From: Nitrospinota bacterium
Lineage (GTDB): Bacteria; Nitrospirota; Thermodesulfovibrionia; Thermodesulfovibrionales; UBA1546
Length of the DNA stretch: 13,839 nt
Assembly (NCBI GenBank): GCA_018896985.1
Contig: JAHILQ010000125.1
Span: 1 to 13,839, forward strand
Reading direction: 5' to 3'
Shown here: one piece after another, positions 13,325 to 13,839 of the stretch
Position numbering within the stretch: position 1 is the first letter of the stretch
Layout: every line of letters begins with the position of its first letter
Made by a program: the position numbers and the translations under genes
The notes under the pieces: model-generated
The model's input: only the letters and a program-made list of their open reading frames with translations
Told to the model about the DNA's origin: nothing
Database searches by the model: none

Positions 13325-13331
13325 AGATGCA

Positions 13332-13839
13332 ATGCTGAAAAATAAAGACAAAACATACATCCCCGAAGGTTTTCTGTTCTCAGCGGCAGAGGCCGCAATC
13401 AAAAAGCCTGGCAGAAAAGACATCGCCCTAATCTATTCCAGTACAGAGGCAAACATCGCAGGCGCCTTTACAACAAACATGGTAAAGGCAGCGCCTGTAA
13501 GGCTTGCAATGGAAAAAATCGCTTCAGGAAGGGGACAGGCAATAATCGTAAACAGCGGAAATGCAAATGCGTGCACAGGCAGAAAAGGGCTGGAGGATGC
13601 CGCTGAGACAGCGTCGCTCACGGCAAAAAGCCTGAATATCAATCCTTCCCTCGTCTATGTCTGCTCAACAGGTGTCATTGGAACACCGATGCCTATGGAA
13701 AAGATAAAAGCGGTAATTCCAGAACTTGCAGCTAATTTAGGCAGGTCAAGCCTCCGTGACATTGCATCTGCAATAATGACAACAGACACATTTCCGAAGG
13801 TTATATCCAAAAAAGTAAAAATTGAGATGGACAGCAAAA
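13332..13839 (+). CDS. argJ: Bifunctional glutamate N-acetyltransferase/ornithine acetyltransferase, N-terminal part
   Basis: Starts at ATG 13332-13334 and runs off the window after 169 codons. ArgJ transfers acetyl groups between ornithine and glutamate in the cyclic arginine pathway (EC 2.3.1.35, in some species also 2.3.1.1). Family signatures are visible in order: EGFLFSAAEAAIK, ALIYSS, AGAFTTNMVKAAPV, QAIIVNSGNANACTG, VCSTGVIGTPMPM and AIMTTDTFPK. The self-cleavage site with the threonine nucleophile lies beyond the window. No ribosome site is seen before the ATG, in keeping with a leaderless message. It diverges from the YihY-type gene across about 92 bp. It appears to be an ordinary housekeeping gene that marks the edge of the accessory region. 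Confidence 0.95.
   Translation, partial: MLKNKDKTYIPEGFLFSAAEAAIKKPGRKDIALIYSSTEANIAGAFTTNMVKAAPVRLAMEKIASGRGQAIIVNSGNANACTGRKGLEDAAETASLTAKSLNINPSLVYVCSTGVIGTPMPMEKIKAVIPELAANLGRSSLRDIASAIMTTDTFPKVISKKVKIEMDSK

Noticed and set aside
13433..13837. Open frames antisense to argJ
   Set aside because: They overlap a clear argJ reading frame and have no recognisable motifs or start signals.

Overview
The window is about 13.8 kb of moderate-GC DNA. All genes lie on the minus strand except argJ at the right edge. It encodes many exported proteins and outer-membrane-type lipoproteins (CsgG-like, LPP20/FlgP-like, FlgO-like and FlgT-like families, and an SLH lipoprotein), so the host is a diderm (Gram-negative) bacterium. 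The gene style suggests a Nitrospirota or deltaproteobacteria-like lineage. That placement is an impression only, because no rRNA or tRNA is present.

Right edge (about 12,000-13,839): the start of argJ (arginine biosynthesis, plus strand) diverges from a YihY/BrkB-type membrane protein fused to a C-terminal cyclic-nucleotide-binding domain. Next (11,010-11,717) comes a CRP-family regulator with a matching ligand-binding motif. Two neighbouring proteins therefore carry the same type of nucleotide sensor.

Middle (about 3,659-10,793): a leftward cluster of envelope genes. In transcription order it holds a FlgT-like protein, a CsgG-like lipoprotein with TPRs, a TPR/SLH lipoprotein, an LPP20/FlgP-like protein, an exported transglutaminase-like protein with a proline-rich spacer, a FlgO-like protein, and a 44-residue reading frame resembling the end of a ligand-binding beta-sandwich domain. 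FlgO, FlgP and FlgT are the accessory outer-membrane flagellar disk/H-ring proteins of Vibrio and relatives. Here relatives of all three sit together with a CsgG-type pore protein and no flagellar gene in view. This is the best candidate in the window for an undescribed envelope complex. Two sites with the same 14-bp core overlap the -35 regions of the two likely promoters, one before the FlgT-like gene and one before the SLH lipoprotein gene.

Left (1-3,588): two repeats of the theme 'small toxin-antitoxin-like gene pair followed by an ankyrin-caspase lipoprotein'. A PIN toxin pair precedes an intact ankyrin-caspase gene. A nucleotidyltransferase pair, whose nucleotidyltransferase has lost its middle, precedes a second ankyrin-caspase gene. 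The second copy is broken by two exact short tandem duplications (10 bp and 7 bp); deleting one copy of each on paper restores one continuous frame. The intact copy carries a palindromic repeat inserted in frame in its signal peptide. The PIN operon has a perfect 23-bp tandem repeat that duplicates its likely promoter.
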